A DNA stretch of 64,000 nt. Origin: Casuarius casuarius (lineage: Eukaryota > Chordata > Aves > Casuariiformes > Casuariidae). Below the pieces are notes generated by a model. It worked only from the letters and a program-made list of their open reading frames with translations. It was not told the DNA's origin and made no database searches. A program made the translations under genes and the position numbers. Below, piece after piece: positions 51,306 to 64,000 of this stretch (its first letter is position 1; each line of letters begins with the position of its first letter). Location: positions 8,542,252-8,606,251 of the forward strand of contig PTFA01000012.1 of the NCBI GenBank assembly GCA_003342895.1, given 5' to 3'.

Positions 51306-53519
51306 TCTAATCATGAGTACTACAATTACTAGAAAGTTATTCAGATTACTTAAATGAATCTTTTTCAATCACACGGATCCATAAGGCAGTCCCTGTACAG
51401 AGAATGTGAAAACTTTCATTGACTTCAGTGAGATGGGCTATGGTTCAGCAAGTGCAAAGACAGTATTTTAGGTATTTGCAGTGCATTCCTCTGAAAAAAG
51501 CTAGCCTATACTTCTGTTTAGACTACAGGACATGAGAACTATTGCCAGCATCATCTGTGCAGAGACAATAGCGCCAGTGGAGAACTCTTCCCATCTCAGG
51601 CAGCTATCGTGCCATTTAAGCACCTTTCTGTACTGTGGAGATTACTGTTTAAACTGTTTAAAAGCAAAGCATTGAAATAACATTCCAAAATATTTTGCTA
51701 AGAATGCTGACTACATTCTAATCTGTTGCAACTGGGCCAGAATGGCAGACATCAACACAAAAAGAGAATTTCATCTCATTATAACTGCACTCTAGCAGTA
51801 AACAAATGCGGTAAGATATAACGCAATTTGGTTTTGCTCATATCAGGGACGGCTTCATGCAAAGCTATCTCCTTAATGAAATGTTCAAAACATCTGACAA
51901 CTGCTTTTTAAAAATACTTAGTTTTCCCCATTTTATTCAGATCTGATGTTTTAACCCGGGAAGTTAATTTTTGATTTTTTATAAATTTGTTGCTGATGCT
52001 TTTTTAAGAAACCAACCAAACCAAACAAAAAAACCTTCAGTGCACATGATCTACTGCATTCCCTATTCTATCTGCAGTAAGAGAGCACAATGGGAATTCA
52101 GCAGTCTTTACTCCCAGGTATTCACAGTGGACTGTTTGTTCCAGATCCATAAACTGACTGAATCACAACATCTGAGTAGGGCGTCAGCATTTTTTTTGTA
52201 TATGTAAATTCAGTGAGCAGTAATCTCAACATTGACTGAGGATTAAGTAGATGGTGAGAAAATGGAGATCCCCTTGTACCCAGCAGTCCTTATAACTGCT
52301 AATTTACTACATGATGCTAATTAAATGAAGTTGGCTTCATAATGGGAATGTATGGTGCCTGAGTAGGAAAGCTGTTAACATAATTATATCTGTTACACAG
52401 GGGGTGTAGCAGATTACAATTATTAGAAGGCTGTGCGTTTAAGGCTACCTTGTGTACTCTGATATTAGGAGTGGTTCTTACACTCCTTCAGTTCTCAAAT
52501 AACATTCAAACTTGGCATTAAAACTTCTTTTCGTATTTATAGCTCCAAATACACACTTTAAAAAATTAACATTTGTCCCCTAAGTACTGAGTTTCCAAAT
52601 GCAGCTCATTTTTAACAGTTAAAGCAATTGTGAATATCTGTGGGCATCTTGTCAAAACATTACTGCAGCCCTCCTTTGAACGATCAGTGAAGTAAAAAGC
52701 CCATCTCAGACCATATGAAGAAAGTTGTCCTGTGAGAACACAAAACCGAGCTCTATCCTATACCAGCCGCTGCCATGACGGTCACCCCTTGTTGCTTTCC
52801 CAGGGGTTTGTGGGAGAATGTCTGTAGCATTTTCCTAAAGTCAAAGGTTTTCTAAAGCAAGTCTGCCTAACCTTATTAGGAGTCTGTATTTCCCAGCATC
52901 TCCATTTTCACAAGCTATAAAATATTCCAGAATGCGTCCCTCGCATGATCAGGGAACTCTAAAAAACACATTTCACAATAGCAACACATGATGATAAAAG
53001 CAGGCATATCAGCATTTCAAATTCAGTTCAGCACTTCAAGAAAAAATAATTAAGGGATAATGTGCACCGTGGAGGAGTATTCGAGTTTTCAAAAGCTTTT
53101 GTGGATGATTAAAAAAAGTGAAGGAATGTGAAGGCATTTAATAACCACAAGAGTTGTTTATTGTGAGTGTTCTCCAGTGCCATGAACACTATGTCTATCA
53201 GACAAATGAAAAAAAGCCCCAAACCTCAAAGTTAATAAACAGAAACTTTAAAATAGCCAACATTGTTTTTCTCACCTTATGAGCACTATAAACTTCTCTG
53301 TTGCCACAAGTGCATTTTGAGGGGTCATGTCCCCTAACCTTCCTTACGTAACAGGCATTTGAGAACCTCTATTTTAATCCTACACGAACATCCAGACCAT
53401 ACTTACTTCCTTTTGCTGCCAGAAACGGAGATCCGGGGAAGCTACAGTAATACCATCAAATACTGGGGAATAAAGGTATGAATGAATATTAACTAGCTTC
53501 ACAGCAGTGTACTTTTCTG

Positions 53520-53705
53520 TTTCTTTCTCTCTTTCTCTCTGAAAGCATCAATACAATATCCAAATGCCTAACAAAATTTTCAGCACAGTATAAAGACTTC
53601 TTTCTTCAATTCCTTCTTGCTCTTTCCTTCTCATTTACTTAATTTTCTTTCATAACTTTTTTTTTCCTCCTGCATTTCAAATTCTCCTCTCTTCCCTTCT
53701 TATAT
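53520..53705. repeat. Pyrimidine-rich zone
   Basis: Begins with 21 uninterrupted pyrimidines (TTTCTTTCTCTCTTTCTCTC type), then many CTTTC, TTCCTTC and TTTTCC units interrupted by short purine text, ending near CTCTCTTCCCTTCTTATATG. Not a single clean tract. Confidence 0.7.
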
Positions 53706-55870
53706 GTTTTGTTCTTTTCATACTCATGTCCTTGCCTTTCATCCATCCTCTTGGTCCCTCTCTAGACTGTTCTTTTCTCAAAGCCTTTGCCAGTCATTTT
53801 CCTTAGATCATTGCTTCAGTCTCCTAAACTCCTACATAGATCTTCCATGGAGAAAATGTTTTATCACAGCTGTGAAAAGCAGAGTGGCAAATAAGTTATC
53901 TGCCCTCTACATATATATTACATGCCCTCAATTATACATTCATCTTCCCTGACACTCACAATGAGTCGAAAGATAGGAGAGGGGAGGAATGAAAGTACCA
54001 TCAGCTTAGAAGGAATTTGGTTTCTTTGTGACTTCTCTTTACTTGGAAGAATTCATTGCTCGATCAAGAACAACTTGCCAAAACTAGTTGCATTTTCCTG
54101 TTCGTTTCTAAGCACCCAAAGGCCATCATTCTGAGGTTATTTAGGACTTCTGGCTGACTAAAACAGAGACAAGAGGGATGGGCTTAAAAGGGTGATAATT
54201 TCACGAGAATCAACATTATTTTTCTGATGAAACAGTATGTCCACAACTTTGGGCAATCAAACATGTTCACTTTGCAGTCAGTCCACTTTGTGTAAGTGCC
54301 TAATTTATTTATTTGCACTATATTGCTGATATCTCACTCAGATCAAATGAGAGTAAGCATTTATCCTCAGATTGATCAGGCTTAGTTCAATGTCTAAGAT
54401 TTAAATAAAACTCACCAGTGCATCTGAATTTCAGTTCTTAAGCTCGTTTTGGACTATGTCTGTAATTTCACTATAATGAAGTGATAAAGAAGATTAACAA
54501 GAACTCTTTCTCTGCCAGAAAAAGCAAAAGGGGGTTTCTGTGACTGACCATGAGCTGGAGAAGACTGAAGTATGAAGGTGGCTGGAAGGGAATACTACAG
54601 AAAGCAACCCCCCACATGGTGAGGTGCTGAGAAACATATGAGCATAAAAAACAAAACAACAAAACTACATTTCTGAACAACGGGTAAATACTTGTGCCAA
54701 TCAATAGTGGTGAGTGATCTGTTTGTTACATCTCACTTTCTCTAATCTGCCCATGCACAACCGTTTTGCCACAGCTAGACGATGTTACATAAAAGCCAAG
54801 GAGACAATGGAAATACAAGTCATTTATGACCCAGCAGTCCCCTGAAAAGCTCTGTTTTACTCTGTTTATAGCAAAAAAGAAGGAACTGCAAAATCAAGTG
54901 AAGCACGGGAAAAAGTTAGCTAACAGGACTCTAGTAAATATATAAGATTTTCCATATGACAGCTGCCTTAAATGTGCCTGATAAATTCTTCCACTGTTCA
55001 GACTCTTATGCTGTGTCATTCTTTGGGTACCAATAATCACTATGTCATTAGAATAAACGAATAGTAATTGTATCATGACCTCTTGGTGATTGGACTACAG
55101 CCATCTAATTGCCTGTCAGTGTTCAGGGGCCCAGATCTAAAGCTGTGACTGATCATTACAGTTCAGGAAGAGGACCGTGCAAGCTTATTCACCTGTGAGC
55201 CCATTCAGCTTCATACAGTGTATTTTAGAACAAATTTTAGGTAGTTATAACTTCTGAGGGGTGCTGAGGAAAGGAAGCTGCAATACAGTGTGTGGCAAGC
55301 AGAAAGAGACCCAATCTCAGTTTTAGCAGCCAGACAGGTGAATGGGATGCTGGCACAGAAGGCTTTACCATGCCCTGTGTTACCTCACTGCACTAGTCTA
55401 ACCCTTCTCAGTAAAGTCATGATACCTTTAACACCAAAATTCACTAGTGTGCAACACCAAGCAAGACCCACCACACCTGAAAACTCCACTGAGCCAGGGC
55501 GACTTCAATCCACTTTTCTTGCGGCAAGGAAATACTTTCTTCAGCAATGCTTGTACAGATTGAGTTCATCATTAATAGCCACTTAACACTAGGTAAGGAG
55601 AGAATACTAAATTTACAACCCCAACAGTGATAAAAATAATCTGAAAATTCTTAGAAGTATGAAGCTTTAGTTTATATAATGCATATAGTGAATTTACAAG
55701 CAATTATGCAATCTTCCTATTGTGAAATCTGTGTATTCTAAAATAAGTTATTAGAATATTTAGAATCCACTGAGGTGTTAAAGTTTCAGAAGTATTCGTA
55801 CACTGAAGAAAACATGAATAAAGCCAATGAGCAAGCATTTTCTCACAGGAGTACAGGATCAGGTCTTTAG

Positions 55871-56219
55871 AAATAGTTTCTGTTACTGGTACAGGTAAGA
55901 AGAACCTCAGAGGGCCTTGGGATTAACAGGTTTATTCAAAAGGGGAAAATATGTCCAGGTACTTGAGTACAAAAGTAACTCAGCAGCACTTGTAGTCAAA
56001 CAAGAGAAATTTCTCCTTCTAGACAGGCTGCCACACCTGCTCCGAAAGTCACTGGGCAGCTAGAATGTCACTGGCCCACAAAATATTCTGATATTAAAAT
56101 TATCAGGCTCATTCACCCTATGCAAAATCACTATACCTGTATATAGAAAACAGGACCCTCTAAAAGCATATTAACAGGATGATATGCTACTCTTGCAACA
56201 GCAGCAGTGCTAGCAGAAT
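55871..56219. other. Unassigned segment beside CpG-retaining block
   Basis: No exon is recognised. On the minus strand there is an AATAAA (complement of TTTATT at 55931-55936), so this could be the 3' part of a minus-strand unit that includes the next block, such as a decayed LTR or a non-coding transcript. No defined termini or target-site duplication were found. Confidence 0.3.
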
Positions 56220-56660
56220 TGATCAGAAGCCCAAATTTTTCTGCCTTCCCACAGGGCAGGGCCAGAATACCGACCGACTTCTAACCCTCGGCAGCTTTCC
56301 CTCTCCCTCCCCTCCTTCCCAAGGACCCTGACGCAATCGGGTAACGCTACTGCCTAGACAAACCATTCCTTCAGTGCAACAGGGATAAACCAGCCTTCGG
56401 TCCGAAAGGAACTCGAGTGTCCTGAGGGGATCAAATTATCAAACACACAGTATTTAATAAACAGATCACAAATGGTTTAAACAAAAGATTTGGTCCTCTT
56501 ACCATAGACAGAGTGATCAGGCCCAGCCACACTATGCTCAACGCAAAGCCTGAGGAGCAAAGACAAGATGTTTCTGAGCTAACTTTCCCCCTCCCTGAGC
56601 CCCTGCCGACAGGAATCCTAAGTGAAAGCAGGCTTTCCAGTTATACTTCAGACTTATTAC
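56220..56660 (-). other. CpG-retaining block with splice-like signals (possible LTR or non-coding exon)
   Basis: Nine CpGs fall within about 145 bp (56271-56415) in an otherwise CpG-poor region, together with a GC/pyrimidine-rich run (56297-56320). On the minus strand there is a strong acceptor-like TTTGCTCCTCAG| ending at 56550, a donor-like ATG|GTAAGAG at 56503/56502, and a second acceptor-like GATCCCCTCAG| ending at 56422. These would frame a 47-nt exon, whose open frame is hydrophobic (FALSIVWLGLITLSM). I recognise no protein. It could be a non-coding RNA exon, a decayed LTR or coincidence; no primer-binding site or TG…CA ends were found. Confidence 0.3.
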
Positions 56661-56664
56661 AGCA

Positions 56665-56682
56665 ATGAGGGAGGTCCCTCAT
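56665..56682. repeat. 18-bp near-perfect inverted repeat
   Basis: ATGAGGGA, a GG centre, TCCCTCAT: eight perfect pairs around two bases. Confidence 0.9.
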
Positions 56683-57528
56683 GATCACCTCCACGTGCTG
56701 ATGAGACAGACCTCTCAAAAACCACCCAGGTGGCAAGAGAGAAACACAAAGATGGTCATAGCTTGTCCTTAGAGGAAACCCAGCTCTTGTTTCTGTTTGT
56801 GCATTGTACTAGTACAGTCAGAGCCAGCAAGCAAAGTATAGCCTAGAAATCAGCAAAGTGCTCAGAAAAACATTGTTTTGATGCAACAGTCGTTATAGCC
56901 AGCAGTGAATGTCTACTGAACTCACCCGTTAGCTTGTGGCTAGTATTTTTTTCCTCCATTACAGCTATATATTTTTAAAATTATTGGAGCATATAAGCAA
57001 CAAGTGACACCTCAGCATTCTTAAAAGTGTCATAAACTGTTTGGTCTTTCACTGCTGCACAGTAATTTTCAGAAGTATCTTGATCAGAAAACATATCTAT
57101 GTGGAGAATAAATGTAAATTATGATCAAGAAAAGTTAATCAATACCAATATAATAACAGAATATTTCATTTCGTTTTGAGCTTCCTAAGAGAAACTATTA
57201 GTTTTTATTTCAGGTGGCCATCTAGGCCTAGATTACCCTTATTTGCTCTATCCTATATCACTCATAGTTATGCCTTCCTAACAGCATCAGGTAAGAAATA
57301 TTCCCACAGCAGGAATTCAGTTGCTGGACTGCTCCAAGGACTGTCACCGACTTCCATCTTATCAGACCAGTGCAAACCTGTACCACCAAGAGGGCTGAGA
57401 GGAATAAAACAAAGGACCCACCTGTTCTCTGGCTAAAAGTGTAAGAAAAGCAGACACAGAACTAATACTTAACACTACCAGCTTATCCAGGGAAGATACA
57501 AATGGGAGAAAGGCAGGGTACAATGATG

Positions 57529-57552
57529 CTTGTTTCTTGTTCTTGTTTCTTG
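57529..57552. repeat. 11-bp direct repeat
   Basis: CTTGTTTCTTG at 57529-57539 and 57542-57552, separated by two bases. Confidence 0.85.
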
Positions 57553-60220
57553 CATTGGTAAAACCACAAACTGGTCAATATACTTTGGTAAATTTTAGAT
57601 GTCCTGTCTGTTCTCGATATGGTATTATATATAATGCACAGATACAACAGGTATAAAAACATATCCCTTTACACAGGGAGATTACGAATCCTCTAAGTTA
57701 TTAATATTTTCTTTTTTTAAAAACCACAGAGAGAAGAAAACCTTCCCAAACAAGCCATTAAAAAAAAAAATCCACCTTCAGCAGATGTTCGTTTGGTATC
57801 TGATGATCACATTTGACATCACATGAAGAACAACTATTTCTGTTATAAAAAATACTTTTTAAAAGTCTGCTCTGGGAAATGAATAAATATTCACTAAACC
57901 CAAACGCACTAAGGGCCAAATTGTCAATGTCTTAAAATTTCATCCTAGGACTGTGTACACACGGTCTTTTGCATGCTCAAAACCAATGTTTGGATAAGAA
58001 GATTGGGTATTCGAGCATGAAGCTATCAATATTTGCACAAAAATGCCCATCTGTGTATGCAAAGCTAGATTTGGGTTCATCTGTTTACTAGGGATATTCA
58101 CTTGAACCCAAATACTCTTTTATCCTATATTTCAATTTTTGAAATCTTTGCCTTCACTAAAAAGCCTCTAGAAGATAGAAGTCTGCTTTATTTTGTCACT
58201 CCGCCTAATTTACTATCCTGCTTCAGGGGTGGCAAATATATCATGCCTTGGCAAAATCAAATAAGCATTCCTCCTCCTTCATTGAGACAACTGGGAGAGC
58301 AATATGGATCTTTTGCAGATATGTACCCAGAAAGGGGCAGCCCTAGTTCTCCATCCCAGCCTGCATTTATGACTAATTTAAAAGCCAGATAGGATTACAG
58401 TGTCTGTCCCTGGGAGAACACAGGTATGGCACACGGCGTGCTGCATGACCCCAGCTTTAGCCTTTAAACCAACATGTGTGTATTGCTGACCATGAAGCTA
58501 AAGGATGGGAACCCACTTCTGAATTTCTAACAACCAATTAATCTGCCATCCTGATACAGAAGATTCGATTGACCTTACTGCCTTAGCCAGCCTTCTTGCA
58601 AATACTGGTTTTGGTCGTGACATTGAAGGCCTTTCAAAACTACAGTATATGTGTCGTGATGTTCTCTTGAGTTAGTGAAGGTTCGAGGTGTCTAAATACT
58701 GCAAACGGCAGAATTTCTCCTACATATACTACCCTTCAGTATCACCTACTTATTTCTTACCTTTTGAAAAGGTAAAGACAATGACAAAGAGATTTTAAAT
58801 GAATGAAAGTAGAAGATATTTGTTTCATGAATATAGTGTTGTTAAAATACTATTCATCTTCTCCAGTCTCACCTAGCAAATGTTTTAATTCCATACAGCT
58901 AAAAAAAAATAGAAAATTGCAGAAGGATCCTTGTTGCTACAAGACTAGATGAGAACATTTGTCTTTTCATCATGTATAAAGGAAGAAAATTAGTTAAACA
59001 TACTGTGGCTTCTAGAGCTCAACTACGTCATTTCAAGGCACCTCTAAGCAAAGTCGTCTTTTTTAATCATAATTGCCTTCCAACATTTTGATCTCAGCTA
59101 GAACTTTTCAGTGCAACTTTTGGTGAATTACCTTAGACTCAGGCTGTGTGAGCTAATATTTAAATAACAGCTGAATGATAAAAGTATCTCTTACATGTTA
59201 TAAATCATATTGTTTCCACATTGTAAGAACCTTTGCTTAATATCTCAGTGACTATGCCAATTCTTGTTACATACTTATTTCATTGGCAGGTACTGAATGC
59301 ATCCTTGTTTAAGACAGATACTGTCTTAATTATATCACACACACAAGTGTTTCAAGCTCCTCTGCAGACAATGTCACTCAGGCTGTAATTGGATTGCTGG
59401 CACACAGCACTGCAAACCCAATCAAGAATCCTCCTTGCACATTGCTTAATATGTTGCATTATTTCATATGAGAGCTCCTTGCACAGCCTATCTATATTAG
59501 TTTTTTCTGAATAAGTAGATGGGGAGAAAAGACTTATTTGGAGTGAACTCAGCGCAAGTTTTGGTGAATGTGAGCAAATTGGACCATTACAGGCTTTTGT
59601 TGTCTTTGCTATTTCATCTATATTTAAACAGATGAACTGTGTGTGTGTTGGAAGGTCTCAGAAACGTGCTGTCTCATATATACGTATGTGCCGGATGCTA
59701 GCTACGTATCTACATAAAGACATGTTGTACATGTCTTCTTTCCTTTTTTTCAAATATGCTGGAGTTTGTCTTTTTAGTTTCTTCAGTATTATAGCATATG
59801 TACTGTATTTTGCTACTGTTGCTATAGGAACTGTGTATTACTGAATAGCAGACAGCATATGGTAAACAGGATATAAAAGAACACAAATTGGCACTCTTCA
59901 ACTAGGCTTAGGATATATTTGGACTTTTTCAAAGTATCCTTTGTTAAAAATAAATCTAATCAGGTTGTTTCCTATATGGAAGCTCATAATGTTTATCTGT
60001 CTGTTTTTCTTCACATACTGCCTTGTTGTCAGCTACATAGCATTGTCCACTAGAAGAGAAGTTAATGAACCAAAGAAAAATACATATTACTTGGATGAAT
60101 GCTGCACAGGACACTCCCAGAAGTAGATTAACAATAGGGGAAGAAAATTCAGACTTGTGAGCATTTTTATAAATCCAGCCCAGCAGGCATGGCATAATAC
60201 TGAAATAACTTTTCCTTTTC

Positions 60221-60233
60221 CTCTCTCTCTCTC
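60221..60233. repeat. (CT)n short microsatellite
   Basis: Six CT units following TTTCC, ended by CGACT. Confidence 0.85.
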
Positions 60234-63200
60234 GACTATTAAGTTAGCCTATCTCATTCTCATTTTTCCCCAGCCCATTTTAAAGAAAATATAAATTCAT
60301 GAAAGGAATTATGGCAAGCTACATGCGTTTCATTTGTAAAACTGGCAGGGACTACATTACAGATAGCATAAGTGTTTTCTTATCCATAGAGTTTCCTGCC
60401 TAGGGGAAAAACACTTTCTTTAAATAACCATCTCAACACACTTGTCATGTACACTCATGTCATGATATTCAGTGCAGCTTTTGTAAATGTAAATGTTCTT
60501 GATTAAATAATGTATAAGAGGCTTAAGACAGTGACACCTACAATGGTACCAACGTATTATGTTCCACACATAATTACTAGTCAGTGTGTTACCTTACTAG
60601 AAGAGACTTTGTTTAAAAATTAAGTTTTTAAAAATACAGCTTATTTATCAGATTAAGATCTGTACAATGCACTGCTAGTGAGGTATTTAGCACCACGAAT
60701 TCAGAACTGCTTTATTTATTTGTAACGGAAAATGTGGGGACATCTGATTGAAAGGAGCGTTGTGCTGCTGGTGTAAGTTGCTACTTTATCCCTGTTATCC
60801 CTTCAATCGCTATGCTTTCACCTTTTCTCTAACCCCTTTTTGTATTCATCTGCTCGGCCTACTGCAGAGAAGCATAAGTTTGCTCTGCCTATACTTCATG
60901 CTCGCATGGCACGAGCTAGCTCTGATCCAAAAGCTGTGTGGATGTCTCTACACTGGTCCCCAAAAGCAAAAGGATTGCCAGTGGGAGGGGAATAGAGCTT
61001 TATCTATTTTCTATTAATTCTGGGCAGCCTGAAGCCCTTGAGAAACTTGGCTTAGGGAAGCCCCAAGACTATGGCAATTTGTATCAAAAGCTCAAGAAAC
61101 TTCCAGCTTACTCTGAGAATACAGCAAATAAAATGTCAGCTTGAAACCACCTTTACTCTTTCGCATCTCTTCCTGCACTTAAAGATGGAACAGGGGAACT
61201 AAGAAGACAGAGTTTCCTCTGGAATGCAGGTGCTTTCCTGGTCCTTTGTAGTTTATTTAGTTTTGCTGAAAGTGTAATGACAACAAGATAACACATTCTT
61301 GGTATTTTTGTGCCATTAAACAAATGTAGTTTGAAACAAAACAAAACCAAACCCCAAATACTTACACTGCATCTAAGTGACATAATGGATGTCTCGAGGC
61401 ATAAGATTTCATTGAGTTATTAGTCTTTCATCCCTCTTCCTCCCCTATCTCCCTGTCTTTTTCTGATATCACAAACAAACCCATTATCTATCCTCTTCAA
61501 CGAATGAAGGATAAAGCGACTTATCAAAATGTCTCTCTTTGTGATGTTTACTGTTATCAATCAGTAGGCTTTTCTTCCATTTTCTTTGATTTAGATATAA
61601 AACCCTTGTTTTGAACAGACATTATCATTCTGTGCTAGGCCTAAAATGTTCTTTTTTGCCTATGGTTAGTGAAGAGTTTATTTTTGTTTTTTTCATGTCT
61701 CATGTATTTTTATGTTCCAGAGTACTACTTATCTTTGTAATTTTCTCTTTTCTTTTGTGAAAATAAGGTTGTAGAAACAGGAGATTGTAACAGAGCAAAA
61801 AATGACTGAAGATTTCAAAAGTAAAGTTATATATCGAAAGTGGTATTTTTATAATGGGAATAATAACGTCCAAGTCATAGTCTTCGCGACAAAATAATTT
61901 TGCCATGGAATCCTAGTGTCTAGATTCAAAATGAAAGAGCCAAAAGGGGAAAGGAAGGAGTAAGAGAGTGACTGAAGAAGGCTGACAGTGAGGAGCTGAC
62001 ATTTGGCAGCATTCAAATACACAAGCAATCACATCCAAGTGCTAAGGACATGAGCTACCCCATGCACAACTTCTGAACAATATGCACAAGGAACAATAAC
62101 AAGCCAGGCAGAAATGTTGTATTAGCCTGGCACACGCATCTTTAAAACATTGCACTGCATCCATTGTGACTAAGTATCCACTTAAGCACATGAGTTGCTC
62201 AGAGACCTCTGAAATACTCTGATCCTGAGGGGTATGCTGAAGACACTGAGGATTTGGTCCATTTTTCACACATAAATTGAGGCCTAAAGAGCAGTTGTCG
62301 GTGTCACTCAGATGCTTCTGGTTTGCAGGTTTTCTCCTGTTCTATAGTATTTGATTCATCTATCTTTGCAGTTCTCACTTATTAAATAAGCAGTTACATA
62401 AGTACACTTAACTCTGCTAGATTCTGAAATCTCCCTGTGTTCATCTCAGCATGCCTCCATGTCCTCTTTGCTCTTCTAATTTTAAAAATTACTCTTTTAC
62501 TGTGCATTGTGAATTTATTTGAGAACCACCATCAATTATTTTACATTGATTATTGTCTAATTTGGCTGATTCTGACATCTCATCAGATGCTATATGCCGA
62601 TAACTTTTCAAAGTCTCCTCCATTAATATACACTTACTGGATAAGAGACAAGTGTAGACAGGATGTCTGAAGTTCTTCTTTTATCACACAAAAGCATTGA
62701 TTAAGTAGGCTGAATGTGAATGCACTGAAGTGAAGATTAATCTATCATAATAACAGTACCATTTTCATCCTCAGGAGGAAGGGGTAGGAGTGAATTAAGT
62801 GATAACCCAGATGGCTTTAGTATCAACATGACCTTTTTGCATTTTACAACAGTTATTTACTGCCTTGGTCATCACTGTATTTTTCTACTGAAAGCACGCC
62901 CAGGCAGATCGTCAATAGTTCCATTTAGAAGAAAGGGAACCAAAATGCTTACATTGTGGTGTCAACACACTATTAAAATAAGAGTTCTACGACCAAAAAA
63001 CCTTGGCTTTACTCTGTGCCTTACAAGCAGAAATCTGTCCTGTCACTCCAGAAGCAGACTCACTTTTGTAAAGAAATCTTTGCTGACCTGTGAGGGATAC
63101 AGGTTCCTACTTTAGCCATTAATATGCAAAAGAATGATAAAGACAAAAACAGAAGCAATGTATCTTTATCCTCCTGATTGAAATGGTCAGCATTCAGTGC

Positions 63201-63776
63201 AAGTTTGCACATAGGCAGGAATTCAGCTGATACTACAATCCAGGCAACATCTTTTTCAGCCCTATTTTTTACAGTCCATTTTCAGTATTCCTAATTTGTT
63301 TACTGTCTCCTTGCTGCAATGACTTGGATGACAATTAATACTATGAGGACTGTGCTTTCTTAAGCTCTTTTTTTCTCTTTTGCTAGAAAGAGAAGTCAAA
63401 GTAAGGTGGGGAGGGAAAATCGTTACTATGCAGTCTCAGAGCTTCTTCAGCACCTCTTTAGATGACTCATCATCTGAATGCATTTACAGCCTCAGGCTAC
63501 CTTTTGGGGTTTTTTTCTAATGCTTTAGGAGATGCAGTCAGAAAACATGCTCCATGATAGAGCACAGCTTCTGTTCTAACACAAAGCACAAAACCTTAAC
63601 AGGGTGACCATAGCTTATGTCACAGCATCAGTACCAGTCCTGTGTCTACTGCAAAGGTTATCCAATCAAATTTACACAACAGATAAATGTGGACTGTTTT
63701 CCAGAAAATGCATTTCCTATTTCTCTCCTTGAAAATCATCCCACCGCAAAAAATCCACACAAAAAATAGAATTGTA

Positions 63777-63794
63777 TTTTTTTTTTTTTTTTTT
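63777..63794. repeat. T18 homopolymer, acceptor-like context
   Basis: Eighteen T, then AATCTCAGCATTTCAG, so that on the plus strand it resembles a polypyrimidine tract followed by AG at 63801-63802 and 63809-63810. A frame open to 63944 follows, but its translation is unknown to me. The run may equally be a plain mononucleotide repeat. Confidence 0.9.
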
Positions 63795-64000
63795 AATCTC
63801 AGCATTTCAGACCACCAGGGAGAGTCCAGAGATTATTTCCTCACTGCTTCAGCCCTGCAGGGGGATGGAGCCGAGATGCTTAGGGGAACAGATAGGGTCT
63901 TGAAGCATAACCAGCAGAAGGTGAAGGACAGGCAGACAAGCTAGTGAAATAGCCACCCTCCTGTGCAATCACACAGAGGTTTGATCCTGGGACTACAGAA
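63795..64000. other. Gene-free end of window
   Basis: Slightly more GC-rich than its surroundings, with no recognised exon, and cut by the window edge. A donor-like CAGAAG|GTGAAG lies near 63915-63926. Confidence 0.5.

Larger units (their letters stand above)
48071..55870. other. Gene-free non-coding stretch
   Basis: No exon, RNA gene or nameable transposon. It holds the 12-bp duplication at 49099-49122, a short (ATTC)n at 51291-51305, text near 51407-51450 faintly like an old amniote repeat ('CATTGACTTCAGTGAG'), and a pyrimidine-rich zone at 53520-53705. Open frames stay below 100 codons and match nothing known. Confidence 0.65.
56683..63776. other. Gene-free non-coding stretch
   Basis: No exon that I can assign. 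It includes the 11-bp direct repeat at 57529-57552, an unassigned 96-codon frame at 58102-58392, a (CT)n run at 60221-60233, short CA and GT runs near 59334-59347 and 59638-59650, and text near 57914-57930 and 62160-62195 faintly like old amniote repeats. Confidence 0.6.

Noticed and set aside
1..64000. CRISPR array, prokaryotic operon, rRNA or organelle-derived insert
   Set aside because: No regularly spaced repeats, no long coding frames, no ribosomal or mitochondrial gene text. CR1 and MIR remnants place the window in a vertebrate nuclear genome.

Overview
The window looks like a non-coding stretch of a sauropsid genome, most likely a bird. The sequence is AT-rich and CpG-poor, and no frame carries a recognisable protein. 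The only confidently named elements are CR1 LINE remnants and one MIR-type SINE remnant. The best CR1 copy ends in the 8-bp-type repeat (ATTCTATG then ATTCT) typical of avian and reptilian CR1. Interspersed repeats are sparse, which suits a bird better than a crocodilian or turtle, but the species cannot be fixed from the sequence. I cannot tell whether this is intergenic DNA or a very long intron.

Layout. 1-8.8 kb: gene-free; holds a 246-bp polypurine tract (3949-4194) and, just after it, an isolated CpG-rich patch with a GC box (4768-5017). 8.8-23.3 kb: a tRNA-Gly-like SINE-head candidate (8803-8870), an old palindromic repeat with a hairpin (13164-13254), several short tandem duplications and otherwise nothing nameable. 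23.3-37.9 kb: a 69-nt T run, a 68-nt pure pyrimidine tract, simple repeats and the MIR piece (35345-35475). 37.9-45.4 kb: three CR1 pieces, being a 3'-complete plus-strand copy (37925-38852), an internal reverse-transcriptase fragment (41106-41290) and an old minus-strand copy (44575-45410). A G-quadruplex motif lies beside the last. 45.4-64 kb: a cluster of four TAATTA homeodomain cores (48012-48070), a CpG-retaining block with well-formed minus-strand splice-like signals (56220-56660) and a few unassigned open frames.

No tRNA, rRNA, CRISPR array, operon or defence/metabolic system is visible, and no exon could be tied to a known family. The longest Met-to-stop frames (126, 120, 112 and 110 codons) are short, unlike any family I recognise, and often overlap open frames on the other strand, as expected by chance in 64 kb. 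I did not find an undescribed biological system. The items most worth a follow-up are the two CpG-rich blocks, the polypurine tract, the tRNA-like head, the long T run and the TAATTA cluster.
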